DNA from: Actinomycetes bacterium
GTDB lineage: Bacteria > Actinomycetota > Acidimicrobiia > Acidimicrobiales > Palsa-688
Assembly (NCBI GenBank): GCA_021846485.1
Contig: JAJZWW010000028.1
Span: 1 to 14,977, forward strand
Direction: 5' to 3'
Length of the DNA: 14,977 nucleotides
The first letter of the stretch is position 1. Each line of letters begins with the position of its first letter. Under the pieces are notes generated by a model. The model was not told where the DNA came from. It searched no databases and worked only from the letters and a program-made list of their open reading frames with translations. Shown here one piece after another: positions 14,525 to 14,977 of the stretch. The position numbers and the translations under genes were made by a program.

Positions 14525-14977
14525 TCACCCCGGAGCCGCCAGGAGCACGCCCGGGTTGAGCACGCCGTCGGGGTCGAGCGCCGCCTTGATCGCCCGCATG
14601 GCCTGGATCTCCGCCGCCGAGCGGGTGCGGTCGAGCCACCGGAGCTTGTCGGTCCCGATCCCGTGCTCGGCGCTGATCGTGCCGCCGAAACGGCCCACCA
14701 CCCCGAAGACCGCGTCCTCGACGTCCCCGTCGCCCGGCGTCGAGGTGGCCACGTTGACGTGCAGGCTGCCGTCGCCGAGGTGCCCATAGAGGACCACCGC
14801 CACAGGGGCGGGGCGGAGGTCCGCCAGCGCGGCCCGCACCTCTTGCTCGAACGCCGCCAGGCTGGCGAGCGGCACGGCCACGTCGAGCTTGTGGGGCACC
14901 CCGAGACGGGCGACCACGTCGGGGTGGCGCTCCCGCAGCGCCCACAGCCGGGCCCGGCCGGGACCGTCGCCGGCGAC
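14525..14977 (-). CDS. FAD-linked oxidase, C-terminal part (GlcD/D-lactate dehydrogenase-like), partial
   Basis: This is the C-terminal 150 residues of a vanillyl-alcohol-oxidase/PCMH-type flavoprotein that oxidises a 2-hydroxy acid such as glycolate or D-lactate. The frame is open to the window edge, beginning with LWALRERHPDV before the internal GTG at 14917, so the gene continues beyond 14977 and its FAD-binding PCMH domain is not seen. Diagnostic features are KLDVAVPL, YGHLGDGSLHVNV (metal/substrate His residues), AEHGIGTDK and the terminal IKAALDPDGVLNPGVLL. It converges on the mttB transcript and is probably not part of that module. The exact substrate cannot be read from the C-terminus. 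Confidence 0.88.
   Translation of the reverse strand, partial: VAGDGPGRARLWALRERHPDVVARLGVPHKLDVAVPLASLAAFEQEVRAALADLRPAPVAVVLYGHLGDGSLHVNVATSTPGDGDVEDAVFGVVGRFGGTISAEHGIGTDKLRWLDRTRSAAEIQAMRAIKAALDPDGVLNPGVLLAAPG

Noticed and set aside
13360..14787. 475-codon minus-strand open frame across the SAM methyltransferase and the right gap
   Set aside because: No domain, Arg/Pro-rich, and it overlaps two genes with clear motifs in other frames.

Overview
The window is a high-GC actinobacterial chromosome segment, most like an uncultured or poorly studied Acidimicrobiia-type lineage. The signs are very high GC, frequent GTG starts, 4-nt GTGA gene overlaps, and several genes whose start codon lies 6-7 nt after a TANNNT -10 box, the pattern of leaderless actinobacterial mRNAs. 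The lineage is an inference; there is no rRNA or marker gene here.

The left end (1-1830) is accessory DNA. It holds a perfect 9-bp hairpin at the edge, about 420 bases with nothing recognisable, a VapBC-type toxin-antitoxin pair on the minus strand with a tiny coupled ORF behind it, and a frameshifted remnant of a SAM-dependent methyltransferase. The next block (1829-4751) holds housekeeping-type genes: an Atg22/UMF1-like MFS transporter, a PPOX/F420-type split-barrel flavoprotein and a DHH-family phosphoesterase. An MMPL/RND-type exporter (4840-7023, minus) follows, preceded by its own promoter-like element and a TetR-type operator-like palindrome.

The centre of interest is 7112-14178, a corrinoid-dependent demethylation module. 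On the minus strand, in transcription order, lie an IclR-type regulator, a cobalamin-binding corrinoid protein, a pterin-binding (MeTr/DHPS-like) methyltransferase, a RACo-type corrinoid reactivase with an N-terminal 2Fe-2S domain, and a DUF1638 protein. Gaps are -4, 10, -4 and about 7 nt, so this is one tightly packed operon. Divergently, 57 bp away, lies an MttB-superfamily methyltransferase without pyrrolysine, followed by a class I SAM methyltransferase that appears to start at CTG inside the MttB stop codon. The inferred route is that MttB moves a methyl group from a quaternary amine or similar donor to the Co(I) corrinoid protein, the pterin-binding enzyme passes it to tetrahydrofolate, RACo rescues oxidised Co(II), and the IclR protein senses the substrate or a product. 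Most characterised relatives are from anaerobic acetogens and their kin, so the set is noteworthy in an actinobacterium. The substrate cannot be read from sequence.

The right end holds a compact structured sequence (about 14222-14380) resembling the omega-RNA/right end of an IS200/IS605 element but with no tnpB, a strong hairpin in the convergent gap, and the C-terminal part of a GlcD/D-lactate-dehydrogenase-like FAD-linked oxidase that runs off the window.
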